The notes: generated by a model from the sequence alone, not told the origin. A stretch of DNA of 19,384 bases from JAADDG01 sp964450755 (GCA_964450755.1 CAYVDJ010000088.1:1-19384); one strand, 5' to 3'; counted from the stretch's first letter, positions 1 through 8,831 are shown. Translations and numbers: made by a program.

Positions 1-4
1 CTTA

Positions 5-1327
5 TTATCTCTCCGTTAAAGCATTCTCTTTTGCTTTTAAAAGCGGTTTTAGGATATAGTCCAATATACTTTTTTTGCCCGTTATGATCTCCACCCTTGC
101 AACCATTCCGGGTATGATTTTGAGAGGTTTTTCTTTCGTTCCAAGATAATTTTTATCTGTTTTTATCCTCACAAGATAGTAGCTTTCACCTTTTTCATCT
201 TTTATCGTATCGGCTCCGATGTTTACAACTTTGCCTTCCAATCCTCCGTATATCGAAAAATCATAAGCCGTAAATTTTATCTTCGCTCTCTCTTCGGGTC
301 TGATGAAGGCTATATCGGAGGGCTTTATCTTTGCTTCTATCAAAAGAGAATCCTCGTTTGGCACTATCTCCATCAGATCCATCGCCGGTTTTATGGCTCC
401 TCCGATAGTATTTACATAGATCGTTTTTATGATACCGTTAACCGGAGAGAGAACAAGTGTTCTTTTTACTTTATCCTCAATAGCGCTTTTTGACTCTTCA
501 AGAGCCGATATCTTTGCCGTTACTTCATTCCACTGCTCTTTTGCTCTGTTTTGGAACTCATAATAGATATTTTGTTCTTTTCTTTTAAGCTCTTCCATCT
601 GGGATTTTATTTTGGGTATCGTATAGGCGATGGCATTTAAATCCCCTTTTATATTACTTGCCTGTCGCTTCAGTTTTAAAAATTCTATTTTGGAAACCAG
701 CCCCTTTTTTACCAACGGCGCATTGATGTCAAGTTCGTTTTGTATAAGATTGTAGGCATTTTGAAGTTTGTTTTTCTTGGCACGAGCCTCTTTTAACTCA
801 TTTTGCTTTTGAATTATCTGATCTCTTATCATCTCTTCCTGATTTTGAAGCTGCTCTTTATTTGAATTATAAAGGCTTTTTTCATGCTCCAAAAGAGTTG
901 GAATACTCTTTTTCAATTTCTCATCGGGATTAAAAGAGAGGTTGTTTGCCTCGGCATAGAGCCTTTGCGCTTTTGCTTTCAGGGCATTTAGAGATATTTC
1001 ACTCTCTTTATATTTGCTAAAAAATCCCACATCACTTATTTTTAGGAGTTTATCTCCCTTCCTGACGGTATCACCCTCTTTTACATAGATATCAAGAAGT
1101 ATCCCGCCTTCCAAATTTTGAATGACCTTTACATGAGAAGAAGGTATAACCTTGCCTTCTCCTCTTGTTATCTCGTCTATCTTCGCATAATATGCCCATA
1201 CGATAAACCAGACAACAGTTGCAAAAATGATCCAAAGCAAAATCCTTGAGTGTTTTGGATTTTTCTCAAGCATCACATCACTAAGATATGAGATATACTC
1301 TTTTTCATCTTTTAGGATACGGCTCAT
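5..1327 (-). CDS. HlyD-family type I secretion periplasmic adaptor (membrane fusion protein)
   Basis: This 440-residue protein would bridge the inner-membrane ABC exporter and the TolC-type outer membrane channel. A short cytoplasmic N-terminus is followed by one membrane segment at about residues 28-48. Next comes the first half of the lipoyl/beta-barrel module (about 58-97, with the typical EGG...V.EGD.V.KGD.L pattern). A long Lys/Glu-rich coiled coil fills about 105-285, and the second lipoyl half plus beta-barrel ends the protein. Length and order fit the family. The ATG at 1327 overlaps the exporter's TGA (ATGA, 1324-1327) and has AAGGAG eight bases upstream, so the two are translationally coupled. 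It is the last of three minus-strand genes, and the stop lies at 5-7. The family call is firm; the cargo is unknown. Confidence 0.95.
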   Translation of the reverse strand: MSRILKDEKEYISYLSDVMLEKNPKHSRILLWIIFATVVWFIVWAYYAKIDEITRGEGKVIPSSHVKVIQNLEGGILLDIYVKEGDTVRKGDKLLKISDVGFFSKYKESEISLNALKAKAQRLYAEANNLSFNPDEKLKKSIPTLLEHEKSLYNSNKEQLQNQEEMIRDQIIQKQNELKEARAKKNKLQNAYNLIQNELDINAPLVKKGLVSKIEFLKLKRQASNIKGDLNAIAYTIPKIKSQMEELKRKEQNIYYEFQNRAKEQWNEVTAKISALEESKSAIEDKVKRTLVLSPVNGIIKTIYVNTIGGAIKPAMDLMEIVPNEDSLLIEAKIKPSDIAFIRPEERAKIKFTAYDFSIYGGLEGKVVNIGADTIKDEKGESYYLVRIKTDKNYLGTKEKPLKIIPGMVARVEIITGKKSILDYILKPLLKAKENALTER

Positions 1328-3447
1328 CGGATATTCTCCTTTGTGCCTCTTAGTTTTTCCAAAACATCTTTTTTTGCCCCGTCCATGATAACCCTGCCAC
1401 TGTCTATAACGATGATACGATCTACAAGCTCCAGCATAAGAGGCTTGTGCGTAATCAAAAGAAGAGTTTTATCTTTTATATACCTTTTCAATCTGTTTAT
1501 CAACTGAACCTCATGGGTATTGTCCATCATATTGCTCGGCTCATCCAAAAGAAGAACAGGATTTTCATCTATAAATGCTCTTGAAAGTGCAATGCTCTGT
1601 TTCTGTCCTCCCGATATCCCCTCCCCTCTCTCTCCGACAGGCATATCAAGACCCAAAGGATGTTTGTTTATAAAATCAAAACATCCTGCTATATGAACAG
1701 CTTTTAGGATATCTTCCTCTTTTGCAAAAGGATTTTTGTATGTGATGTTGTCTTTTATCGTTCCTCGAAAAAGAACGATATCCTGAGGTACATAAGAGAT
1801 ATTTTTTCTCAAAAAGTTGGGATCTATCTGGTTGATATCCACGCCGTCTAACAAAACAGAACCTTTTGAAGGGCGATAGAGATTTAGGATAAGTTTTTCT
1901 ATCGTTGTTTTTCCAGAACCCATCTTTCCGATAATCGCTACTTTTTCTTTCGGTTTTATCGAAAAATTACAGTTTTTCAGAGCAAAATTACTCTCATTTG
2001 GATATTGAAAAGAGACATTTGAAAAGGTGATCGCACCCTTTATAAAAGGCAGTTTTATATAGCTTTTTTGCTCTTCTCTCTCTGGAGGCAGATTCATTAT
2101 CTCATTTAGCGTCGTATATGCTGTTTTGGTATGCTCATAATTTGACACGAGAGATGCCACCTGCCCCAAAGGCGCAATTGTACGGGAAGCAAGTATCACA
2201 CAGGCGATCAAACCGCCCATTGTAAGCTCCATATCCTTTATCAGATATACTCCGTAAACTATCAGCATAACGGTATTTAACTGAATCAAAAAAGATGTTA
2301 CCGTAGAGATAGAGGCAGCATAAAGCTTTGTTTTCATACCTTTTTGTGCCAAATCAGCCGTTATCTCTTCGTAGGAGTGTTGGGCATAACTTTGTGTGGC
2401 AAAAGATTTTATAGTTTCAAGCGCCGATAAAAATTCTATCAAAACAGAACTCTTTTCCGCCGCTATGTGATAACTCTCCTCTATACTTCTTTGCATAGGC
2501 TTTTTTATAAAAAAGGTATATATCAAAAGTATCATAATCATCGTAAGCGGTATTAAAACAAGAGTTTTGCCTATATAAAATATCGTTATCAAAAAAATAA
2601 CAATAAAAGGCAGATCAATAACAGCTGAAATGGTGGAGGCATTGAAAAAAGATCTGATACTCTCAAACTCTTTTAGATTGTTTGCAAAAGAGCCTACAGA
2701 TTGTGGTTTGTGCTCCTGCTTTAGATTTAGTACCTTTTCAAAAATCGCCGATGACATCAATATATCGCTTTTTTTACCGGCAATTTCCAAAAAATAGGTA
2801 CGCAGAAACTTCAAAATCGCATCAAGAAAAAGTACAACAATTATACCGACGGCAAACGCCCAAAGAGTATCTATGGCGGCATTTGGTATAACTCTGTCAT
2901 AAACATTTCTTGTAAAAAGAGGTATAGCCAAAACAAAAAGATTGATCAAAAATGAAGCCGCCAGTACATCCATATAGATTTTTTTATATTTCCACAAAAC
3001 AGACCAAAACCAGTGCTTGTGTTCAAGAGCTAAATTTTTCGCCTTCTCATTTTTATATTGATACTCTTTTTTCAAAAGAATAACAAAACCGCTGTATTCT
3101 TCCTGCAGTTTTTTTATATCAACTCTGTTTTCTGCCTCTTCAAACTCAGATGTCAAAACAGTGGCTTTTTTGTTTTTTTTGTCTATATCAAGAAGTATCG
3201 CACTTTGCCCATCTTTCAAAAGTAAAATGGCAGGAAGAACAAGAGGCGAAATATCCAAAAGATCTTTTTTTGATACTTTGGAGACAAAACCTGCTCTCTT
3301 TGCGGCTCTTTCAAAATTCGGAGAGAGTTTGTTGGAGGAGAAGAGAAGGGAAGGATTATTCTTATCCAGAGGAAGGGAAGTGATCAAATCTTCCCTGTTA
3401 ACGGTAATGTTATGTAATTTTGCAAAAAGAACTAATGTATCCAGCAA
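1324..3447 (-). CDS. Type I secretion ABC exporter, LapB/HlyB-type permease-ATPase
   Basis: This is the inner-membrane exporter of a T1SS. An N-terminal C39-like domain (about 1-130) lacks the catalytic Cys of bacteriocin-type exporters, so it should bind rather than cleave its substrate, as in HlyB and LapB. A six-helix ABC transmembrane domain follows (about 155-430), then the ATPase. Visible motifs are Walker A GKMGSGKTT (507-515), Q-loop Q555, a signature reading ISGGQ instead of LSGGQ (611-615), Walker B VLLLDEP (631-637) and switch His 667. Coordinates use the nearest canonical start, a TTG at 3447, giving 707 residues. That TTG has no Shine-Dalgarno. An in-frame ATA at 3474 has AAGGA seven bases upstream and adds nine residues matching the usual N-terminus (see finding). 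The gene lies 13-40 bases after tolC, depending on the start. Confidence 0.94.
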   Translation of the reverse strand: MLDTLVLFAKLHNITVNREDLITSLPLDKNNPSLLFSSNKLSPNFERAAKRAGFVSKVSKKDLLDISPLVLPAILLLKDGQSAILLDIDKKNKKATVLTSEFEEAENRVDIKKLQEEYSGFVILLKKEYQYKNEKAKNLALEHKHWFWSVLWKYKKIYMDVLAASFLINLFVLAIPLFTRNVYDRVIPNAAIDTLWAFAVGIIVVLFLDAILKFLRTYFLEIAGKKSDILMSSAIFEKVLNLKQEHKPQSVGSFANNLKEFESIRSFFNASTISAVIDLPFIVIFLITIFYIGKTLVLIPLTMIMILLIYTFFIKKPMQRSIEESYHIAAEKSSVLIEFLSALETIKSFATQSYAQHSYEEITADLAQKGMKTKLYAASISTVTSFLIQLNTVMLIVYGVYLIKDMELTMGGLIACVILASRTIAPLGQVASLVSNYEHTKTAYTTLNEIMNLPPEREEQKSYIKLPFIKGAITFSNVSFQYPNESNFALKNCNFSIKPKEKVAIIGKMGSGKTTIEKLILNLYRPSKGSVLLDGVDINQIDPNFLRKNISYVPQDIVLFRGTIKDNITYKNPFAKEEDILKAVHIAGCFDFINKHPLGLDMPVGERGEGISGGQKQSIALSRAFIDENPVLLLDEPSNMMDNTHEVQLINRLKRYIKDKTLLLITHKPLMLELVDRIIVIDSGRVIMDGAKKDVLEKLRGTKENIR

Positions 3448-3487
3448 AGAATCATTTTGGTTTTTTGAGTCTATTTAGCGTTCCTTT

Positions 3488-4843
3488 TTAATTATCATCT
3501 TTATAATTTACTTTGTTTAAAATTCTGGAACTGTCTTTACATACATCCAAACATATTTTATCTACCAAATCTATATTCAACTCTTTAAGCAAAGTTCCCA
3601 TCACATATAAAAGTTTATATTTGGCGATAAGCTTGTCATAATCTGATTTTACATACTCTCTGTTTGCAGAAAAGTCTTCATTTTGCGCATCCAAAATCTC
3701 AAACAGTGACCTCTTTCCAAGATTATACTCTTCTTTATAAAGTTTTAGAGTATTTTCTATAAAAATTTTATGATCTTTGAGATATTTTTCCTTTTTCTCA
3801 CTCAATTCTACCGTTGTCCATGCCATTCTCGCATTTTCATATATCTTTCTTTGGATATCTCTTAAAACTTCATTTGCTTTGTGAATCATACTGATCTCTT
3901 TTTGAAGTCTTACAAAATCTTTTCCTCCATTGAAAAAATTATATTTTGCTTTTAACAATACGGTAGTATTGTAATGTCTTCCTTTTACACCGCCTATATC
4001 TTTATTCCATCCTTTATCAGCTTCTATATTAAAATGGGGATAAAATCTGCTCTTTGCATAGTCATAATTTGCTCTTGCAGATTTCAGATTGAGTTTTTGT
4101 GATTTTATCGCAGGATTTAATTCCTCCGCTTTTTTACTCACCTCTTCAAAAGAAGAAGGAATATGCAGGTCAAAAACAGGCTTTTTTATATCGTCTATAT
4201 TGATATTATAACCTGCCAGTTTATAGAGTTTTGTAACAGCATCCTGATATTGGTTTTCATAAGTTATCAGATTTGATTTTGAAAGGGCAAGTCTGCTTTT
4301 TATCAATTCGAGATTTGATTTGGCAAGTATGCCGCTTTGAGTCTGCTCTTTTATCTTTTTATAAATTTCTTCGTGATTTTTTACATTTTCTTTGGCAAGT
4401 TCTATCAGTTCTCTATCCATTAATATATTTAAGTAGGTCTGTATGGTTTGCAGAGTTAAAAAACTTGCTTTTTCATATATCTCTTCTTTTGCCGCTTTTG
4501 TTTTAAATTCATCTCTTTTTACGGCATAATGTGTTCCAAATCCGTCAAAAACTTTTTGGGTTATTTTTATATCGGCTTCTTTTCTTCGTAAACTTTTATT
4601 TTCAAAACCGGTATTTGAGTTATTGGATTTTTCATATCCGTACGCTCCCGTTATATCAAGTTTGGGATAATACTCTGAAAATGTAGCTTTTAGATCCTCT
4701 TTCATTGCCCTGTATTCTCTTGTCTTTTCTTTAATCTGAGGATTGGTATCCAAAGTTTGTAAAACAGATTCTTTCAGTGACAGCCCAAAACTTAAACTTT
4801 CTGTAAAAACTATGATTAATGGAATAACAAAATATTTATTCAC
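3488..4843 (-). CDS. TolC-family outer membrane channel of the type I secretion system
   Basis: This protein would form the trimeric outer membrane/periplasmic tunnel of the T1SS. It has the two-fold repeated TolC plan: N-terminal segment LSLKESVLQTLDTNPQI, long amphipathic helices and strand segments. I start it at the GTG at 4841-4843, because TAGGAG lies eight bases upstream and the resulting N-terminus (VNKYFVIPLIIVF) is a Sec signal peptide with cleavage near the SFG. This gives 451 residues, normal for TolC. The longer reading frame back to 4972 adds 43 residues, hides the signal peptide and overlaps the promoter, so I reject it. It is the first gene of the operon tolC-ABC-hlyD. Its product could also serve other pumps. 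Confidence 0.92.
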   Translation of the reverse strand: MNKYFVIPLIIVFTESLSFGLSLKESVLQTLDTNPQIKEKTREYRAMKEDLKATFSEYYPKLDITGAYGYEKSNNSNTGFENKSLRRKEADIKITQKVFDGFGTHYAVKRDEFKTKAAKEEIYEKASFLTLQTIQTYLNILMDRELIELAKENVKNHEEIYKKIKEQTQSGILAKSNLELIKSRLALSKSNLITYENQYQDAVTKLYKLAGYNINIDDIKKPVFDLHIPSSFEEVSKKAEELNPAIKSQKLNLKSARANYDYAKSRFYPHFNIEADKGWNKDIGGVKGRHYNTTVLLKAKYNFFNGGKDFVRLQKEISMIHKANEVLRDIQRKIYENARMAWTTVELSEKKEKYLKDHKIFIENTLKLYKEEYNLGKRSLFEILDAQNEDFSANREYVKSDYDKLIAKYKLLYVMGTLLKELNIDLVDKICLDVCKDSSRILNKVNYKDDN

Positions 4844-4880
4844 GAAAAAAACTCCTATATTAAAATAGCTCTCTTGTATG

Positions 4881-4889
4881 ATTATATCA
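4881..4889 (-). promoter_or_regulatory. Extended -10 promoter of the T1SS operon
   Basis: On the minus strand the sequence reads TGATATAAT: a perfect TATAAT hexamer at 4886-4881 preceded by the TGn extension. A weak TTTACT sits about 16 bases further upstream. Transcription would start near 4874, leaving a leader of about 30 bases before the GTG start of tolC. Confidence 0.7.
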
Positions 4890-4925
4890 AAAATTTTATA
4901 AAAGTAAACAAATATTTCTGAAAAA

Positions 4926-4940
4926 AGTGGATATTCCACT
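4926..4940. promoter_or_regulatory. Possible operator palindrome upstream of the T1SS promoter
   Basis: The 15-base sequence AGTGGATATTCCACT has perfect 6-bp arms (AGTGGA/TCCACT) around a three-base centre. It is the only G/C-containing dyad in an otherwise very AT-rich region and lies about 40 bp upstream of the predicted -10 box. This is a plausible regulator site, but no regulator gene is adjacent. Confidence 0.35.
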
Positions 4941-5208
4941 ATTTTAGTTATTATTGTCTTTTTCTTACACATATTTAGTTATGAAAATATTTCTCAGACA
5001 TTATAAAAATATAAAAATTAAAAATAACACATAGTTAATATATTTCAATCCAATATTAAAACTGTTTAATAACTTTATCCTACATAATATAATACCCTAA
5101 AAAGAATTATTTTATATAAATAAATAATAAAATATTTTTTAAATATATAAGATAAAAATTTTTATTTAAAAATATATACTTGAGAACTGAAATATTTTTT
5201 ATACTATT

Positions 5209-5787
5209 CTAAAACAATCCTGCAATTACCTCTTTTAGCTTTCTTTTAGGAACACAATGTTCATCATCTTCATTTCTGTAATAATTTATATTTTCAGATT
5301 CCACTATCTTAACTCTCTCACCGGCTTTCCCAATAGCAATAGCAAAAAGAGGTTCCAAATCATCAGATAAATTAAAAATCTCTTTATATCTCTTTTTATC
5401 TATACTCGCCAAAATACACCCTCTATATCCTATTGCAGTAAGAGAAAGCATGATAGTTTGCATCGCAATTCCAGCATCCACCATGCAATAATCGGAAATA
5501 CTTTTATCAGCTATCACTATGATATAGGCTGAAGGTTGTTCATCACTCTTAGGACCCTCCCACCGAGGAAGAGCCCCTGCCCATTTCAAAGGTTTAAAAA
5601 CCTCTTTTTTATATTTATCTTTGGTTACCACAACATATCTTAACGGCTGCAAATTTTTGGCAGAAGATGTTACTCTTGCCAAATCTATAACTTTTATAAG
5701 CTCTTCTTGGGTGATATTAACTTTTTTAAATCTTCTGTAACATCTTGTTTTTTCTACTATTTCTTTTATTTCATCAAATCCTATCAA
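5209..5787 (-). CDS. Nitroreductase family FMN oxidoreductase
   Basis: This 192-residue protein has the nitroreductase fold: the N-terminal phosphate-binding RCYRRF motif (15-20), S-A-K-N-L-Q-P (about 42-48) for FMN contact, a GIAMQTIMLSLTAIGY helix (about 106-121) and the C-terminal IAIGKAGE segment. Such enzymes reduce nitro compounds or quinones, or act in flavin chemistry, using NAD(P)H; the substrate cannot be read from sequence. The start is a TTG at 5787 with AGGGG just upstream that overlaps the permease stop codon; no in-frame ATG exists nearby. It lies eight bases after the purine permease, as the last gene of the adenine deaminase operon. A link to purine metabolism is suggested only by position. 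Confidence 0.88.
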   Translation of the reverse strand: MIGFDEIKEIVEKTRCYRRFKKVNITQEELIKVIDLARVTSSAKNLQPLRYVVVTKDKYKKEVFKPLKWAGALPRWEGPKSDEQPSAYIIVIADKSISDYCMVDAGIAMQTIMLSLTAIGYRGCILASIDKKRYKEIFNLSDDLEPLFAIAIGKAGERVKIVESENINYYRNEDDEHCVPKRKLKEVIAGLF

Positions 5788-5795
5788 TTTTTCCC

Positions 5796-7079
5796 CTATA
5801 AAATATAAAATATTAAAATTCCTATCAATGCCAACATCCCCATTGCCGTTTTAATCTCCCGAAACTCTCCTTCAATCAGTCGTATAATTATATACATAAA
5901 AGCGCCAAACATCAAGCCGTTTGTTATAGAATATGTAAGAGGCATCATCAAAACCATAAAAAAAGTACTGAATTTTATAGCCGGATCTTTATAATTTATG
6001 TTTTTTAACTCACTGAACATCAAAGCTCCCACTATAACTAAAATAGGATAGATCGCATTTGGATGGATGGATTTAAACAGAGGAAGAAAAAACAGAGGCA
6101 ATAAAAACAAAAGCCCCGTTACAACAGCACTAAGCCCCGTTCTTCCGCCCTCTTCAACTCCCGCCGCACTCTCTATAAAAGAGGTTGTACTTGAAACTCC
6201 GGCAAACGAACTCATCACCGTAGCAGCGGCATCGGCTTCGATGGTTTTTTGCAACTCTTTTGATCTTTTCTCTTTAAAAATATCAGCTCTCAATCCCACT
6301 CCGACAAGTGTTCCCAAAGTATCGAAAAGATCGGTAACAAAAAAAGTAATAACAACAGGAAATAAAGAGAGAGTAAGAGCCGAGGATATATCCATTTTGA
6401 AAGCTATCGGCAGCATTGATGCAGGTAGAGAGATAAAACTTTGGGGTATTTTGGAAAGACCAAACAGCCATGCCACAGCCGCCGTTATCAGGATAGAGAG
6501 TATAAAAGCCGCTTTTATGCGTTTTGAATAAAACCACACACCCAAAACAATTCCCAAAAGCGCCAACATCACAGAAGGGCTTTTCATATCTCCAAGAGTT
6601 ACCAAAGTCGCTTTGGAATCAACGATAATTCCGGCTTCCTTCAATCCTATAAAAGCTATAAAAGCCCCTATTGCCGCGCTTACAGCCTTTTTGATATCCA
6701 AAGGAATCGTATCTATCATCCACCTTCTCAAAGGAGTGATACTGACGATAAAATATAAAATTCCAGATACAAAGACTATCCCCAAAGCACTCTGCCACGG
6801 GATCTTCATACCCTGAACCAAACCAAAAGTAAAATAGGCATTAAGTCCCATCCCGACACTCATGGCAATAGGAGTATTTGCCCACAAACCGTTCAAAACA
6901 GAAGCTATAAGCGTGATAACCGCAGTAGCCGTGATCAAAGCATCATAAGGCATACCAGAAAGGCTCATTATAGCGGCATTAACCGGTACGATATAAAGCA
7001 TCGCCAAAAAAGTCGTAAATCCGGCAATAACCTCTTGTCTGACAGTCGTGTGATGTTTTTTCAGTTCAAAAAGTCTCAT
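5796..7079 (-). CDS. NCS2-family purine (adenine/guanine/hypoxanthine) permease
   Basis: This inner-membrane permease belongs to the AzgA/PbuG branch of the NCS2 family and probably imports adenine or hypoxanthine by proton symport. About 12-14 hydrophobic segments span the protein. Family features include QEVIAGFTTFLAMLYIVPVN near the N-terminus, the FFVTDLFDTLGTLVGVG segment and the SSTTSFIESAAGVEEGGRTGL motif. I prefer the ATG at 7079, which overlaps the ade stop as ATGA and has AAGGA eight bases upstream. The ATG three codons earlier (7088) has no spaced Shine-Dalgarno. This gives 427 residues. Coupling to adenine deaminase supports adenine as substrate. Confidence 0.92.
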   Translation of the reverse strand: MRLFELKKHHTTVRQEVIAGFTTFLAMLYIVPVNAAIMSLSGMPYDALITATAVITLIASVLNGLWANTPIAMSVGMGLNAYFTFGLVQGMKIPWQSALGIVFVSGILYFIVSITPLRRWMIDTIPLDIKKAVSAAIGAFIAFIGLKEAGIIVDSKATLVTLGDMKSPSVMLALLGIVLGVWFYSKRIKAAFILSILITAAVAWLFGLSKIPQSFISLPASMLPIAFKMDISSALTLSLFPVVITFFVTDLFDTLGTLVGVGLRADIFKEKRSKELQKTIEADAAATVMSSFAGVSSTTSFIESAAGVEEGGRTGLSAVVTGLLFLLPLFFLPLFKSIHPNAIYPILVIVGALMFSELKNINYKDPAIKFSTFFMVLMMPLTYSITNGLMFGAFMYIIIRLIEGEFREIKTAMGMLALIGILIFYIL

Positions 7080-8686
7080 ATCTTGCATCCTTCTATAAAA
7101 TGAAAAGCTTTTGAGTCAAAAAGCCCTTTATCACTCAGTTTAAGAGTAGGTATCACCAAAAGAGCCATAAAAGAGAGTGTCATAAACGGCGCACTCAAAG
7201 AGGAGTTAAGGGTATCTTTGACATATCTGTCCATCTGTTCATATCTGTTTGCTACTTCAAACGCATCCTCTTCACTCATAATCCCTCCTGTTTTTAAAGG
7301 CAGTATCATCTGCTCTTTGTCATTGACCGCACTTATACCGCCTCTGTTTTTTATGATCAGATTAACTGCTTTTGCCATCTCCTCATCACTGCACCCAACC
7401 GATATGATATTGTGCGAATCATGGGCTACACTTGAAGCTATGGCACCCCTTTTCAAACCAAAACCGTGAACAAAAGAGAGAGCCGGTTTTTTATCTTCAT
7501 AGCGGTTTGTAACCGAGATTTTTAATATATCGTTGGTTTTGTCTTTTAGTAAAGAGATATCCACCCTCTTCTCTTTTGTAAAAAGCTCATGATCAACAGC
7601 GCTGATAACCTCTATCTCTTTGCAATCATCTCTGTATAAAAAATCTTCGGTTCTTTTTTCCAAAGTATTAAAATTATTTATGGGTTTTATTTTATCGGAA
7701 TGAATTAAAACTTTTTTGTTATGATAAACTCTTTTGCCGTCTATAACAGTTTGAATGATCTCAAAATCTTTTAAATCTTTAACCTCTATAAAATCGGCTC
7801 TATCTCCTTCTTGAAGCAATCCAACATCAAGTTCATAGTGTTTTACAGGATTGTGGGAGGCTATACGCAAAACTTTAAAAAGATCATAACCTTTATCGAC
7901 TGCTCTTTTTACCAAAGCATTGATATGCTCTTTTTTCAGATCATTTGGATGCCTGTCATCACTGCAAAACATCAAATTGTCATAATAATCATCGATAAGA
8001 GGATGCAAAGCTTCAAAATTTTTGGCAGCCGATCCCTCCCGTATCAATATCTTCATACCGTTATCAAGTTTCTCTTTCGCCTCTTCATAAGAAGATGATT
8101 CATGATCTGTTGTTATACCGGCACTTATATATTTTTTCAACATATCTGCTTTCAAAGCCGGAGCATGACCGTCAACAGGCTTATGAAACCTTTTTGCAAG
8201 TTCTATCTTTTGCATTATCTCTTTTTCTCTTCCTATCACGGCGGGAAAATTCATCACTTCACTGAGAAATTTGATATCTGGATTTTTTAAAAGCTCTTCT
8301 GTCTCTTTGACTCCGAGTTTCGCACCGTTTGTTTCAAACTCCGTCGCAGGAACACAAGAAGGTGCGCCAAAATAGAACTTAAAATCAACACTTTTACCGT
8401 TTTCTATCATAAACTCTATACCTTCTATCCCCATAACATTGGCTATTTCATGAGGATCGGACACCGTCGCCACACTCCCGTGACAAACAGCCAATCTCGC
8501 AAATTCAGAAGGTATGAGCATGGAGCTTTCTATATGGATATGGGCATCTACAAATCCCGGAAGCAGAAAGGTTGACAATCTTTCATCTGTTTTTTTTATG
8601 GATTTTATTTTTTTATCGCTGATTTTGATCAGTGCAGGAAAAATTTTTCTATTTACTACATCAACCAGATTTGCTTTTATCTGCAT
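7076..8686 (-). CDS. ade: Adenine deaminase (amidohydrolase superfamily)
   Basis: This enzyme converts adenine to hypoxanthine and ammonia in purine salvage. The 536-residue protein carries the amidohydrolase metal motif LPGFVDAHIHIESS (His49 and His51), VSDPHEIANVMG (about 75-86), DGHAPAL, TTDHESS and CSDDRHP metal/active-site segments. The C-terminal adenine-deaminase domain includes SVAHDSHNIISVG and NRGGISAV. Length is slightly below the common 550-600 but complete. The ATG at 8686 has AAGGAG five bases upstream. It is the first gene of ade-permease-nitroreductase and is transcribed divergently from the lipoprotein gene at 8850. Confidence 0.95.
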   Translation of the reverse strand: MQIKANLVDVVNRKIFPALIKISDKKIKSIKKTDERLSTFLLPGFVDAHIHIESSMLIPSEFARLAVCHGSVATVSDPHEIANVMGIEGIEFMIENGKSVDFKFYFGAPSCVPATEFETNGAKLGVKETEELLKNPDIKFLSEVMNFPAVIGREKEIMQKIELAKRFHKPVDGHAPALKADMLKKYISAGITTDHESSSYEEAKEKLDNGMKILIREGSAAKNFEALHPLIDDYYDNLMFCSDDRHPNDLKKEHINALVKRAVDKGYDLFKVLRIASHNPVKHYELDVGLLQEGDRADFIEVKDLKDFEIIQTVIDGKRVYHNKKVLIHSDKIKPINNFNTLEKRTEDFLYRDDCKEIEVISAVDHELFTKEKRVDISLLKDKTNDILKISVTNRYEDKKPALSFVHGFGLKRGAIASSVAHDSHNIISVGCSDEEMAKAVNLIIKNRGGISAVNDKEQMILPLKTGGIMSEEDAFEVANRYEQMDRYVKDTLNSSLSAPFMTLSFMALLVIPTLKLSDKGLFDSKAFHFIEGCKI

Positions 8687-8720
8687 TTTTGCTCCTTGAG
8701 ACTCTTTTAAGAGATCTAAT

Positions 8721-8726
8721 TTTATA
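8721..8726 (-). promoter_or_regulatory. Possible -10 of the adenine deaminase operon
   Basis: The minus strand reads TATAAA within an AT-rich stretch, about 35 bases before the ade start. No TG extension or convincing -35 is present. A small dyad CTCTTttAAGAG (8702-8713) lies between it and the Shine-Dalgarno. The location is right but the composition makes chance matches likely. Confidence 0.35.
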
Positions 8727-8802
8727 ATAATTTCATTAAATTTAAAAGAAGCGGTAAATTTTACTTTTATATATATAAAATACGATTTTAAAAAAATATT
8801 TT

Positions 8803-8831
8803 TTTACTTTTAATGTTTTTTTTGATACAAT
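8803..8831 (+). promoter_or_regulatory. Promoter of the lipoprotein gene, with overlapping dyad
   Basis: A -35-like TTTACT (8803-8808) and a TACAAT -10 (8826-8831) are 17 bases apart, and TGA before the -10 makes it an extended -10. Transcription should start about 8837-8839, giving a leader of only some 12 bases that begins almost at the Shine-Dalgarno. The -10 sits inside an 18-base near-palindrome at 8822-8839 (TTGaTACAATTGTAcCAA, one mismatched pair), which could be an operator. Confidence 0.6.

Larger units (their letters stand above)
4844..5208. other. AT-rich intergenic region of 365 bp
   Basis: The gap between the T1SS operon and the nitroreductase gene contains almost only A and T. 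It holds the T1SS promoter and the dyad at 4926-4940 at its left end. I see no reading frame with a ribosome binding site, no GC-rich terminator hairpin for the purine operon that ends at 5209, and no tRNA. A 14-base A/T palindrome at 5152-5165 is probably compositional. Confidence 0.6.

Noticed and set aside
3150..3478. Two plus-strand frames opposite the start of the ABC exporter gene
   Set aside because: Both lie antisense to a strongly supported coding region and have no Shine-Dalgarno.
5152..5165. Perfect 14-base palindrome ATAAAAATTTTTAT
   Set aside because: Pure A/T in a region that is nearly all A/T; expected by composition and not followed by a terminator pattern.
6067..6531. A 154-codon plus-strand frame inside the purine permease gene
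   Set aside because: Complement of membrane-protein codons; no promoter, ribosome site or recognisable domain.
8702..8713. Dyad CTCTTttAAGAG in the ade leader as a riboswitch or operator
   Set aside because: Five-base arms in a short leader are too weak, and there is no room for a purine riboswitch aptamer before the start codon.
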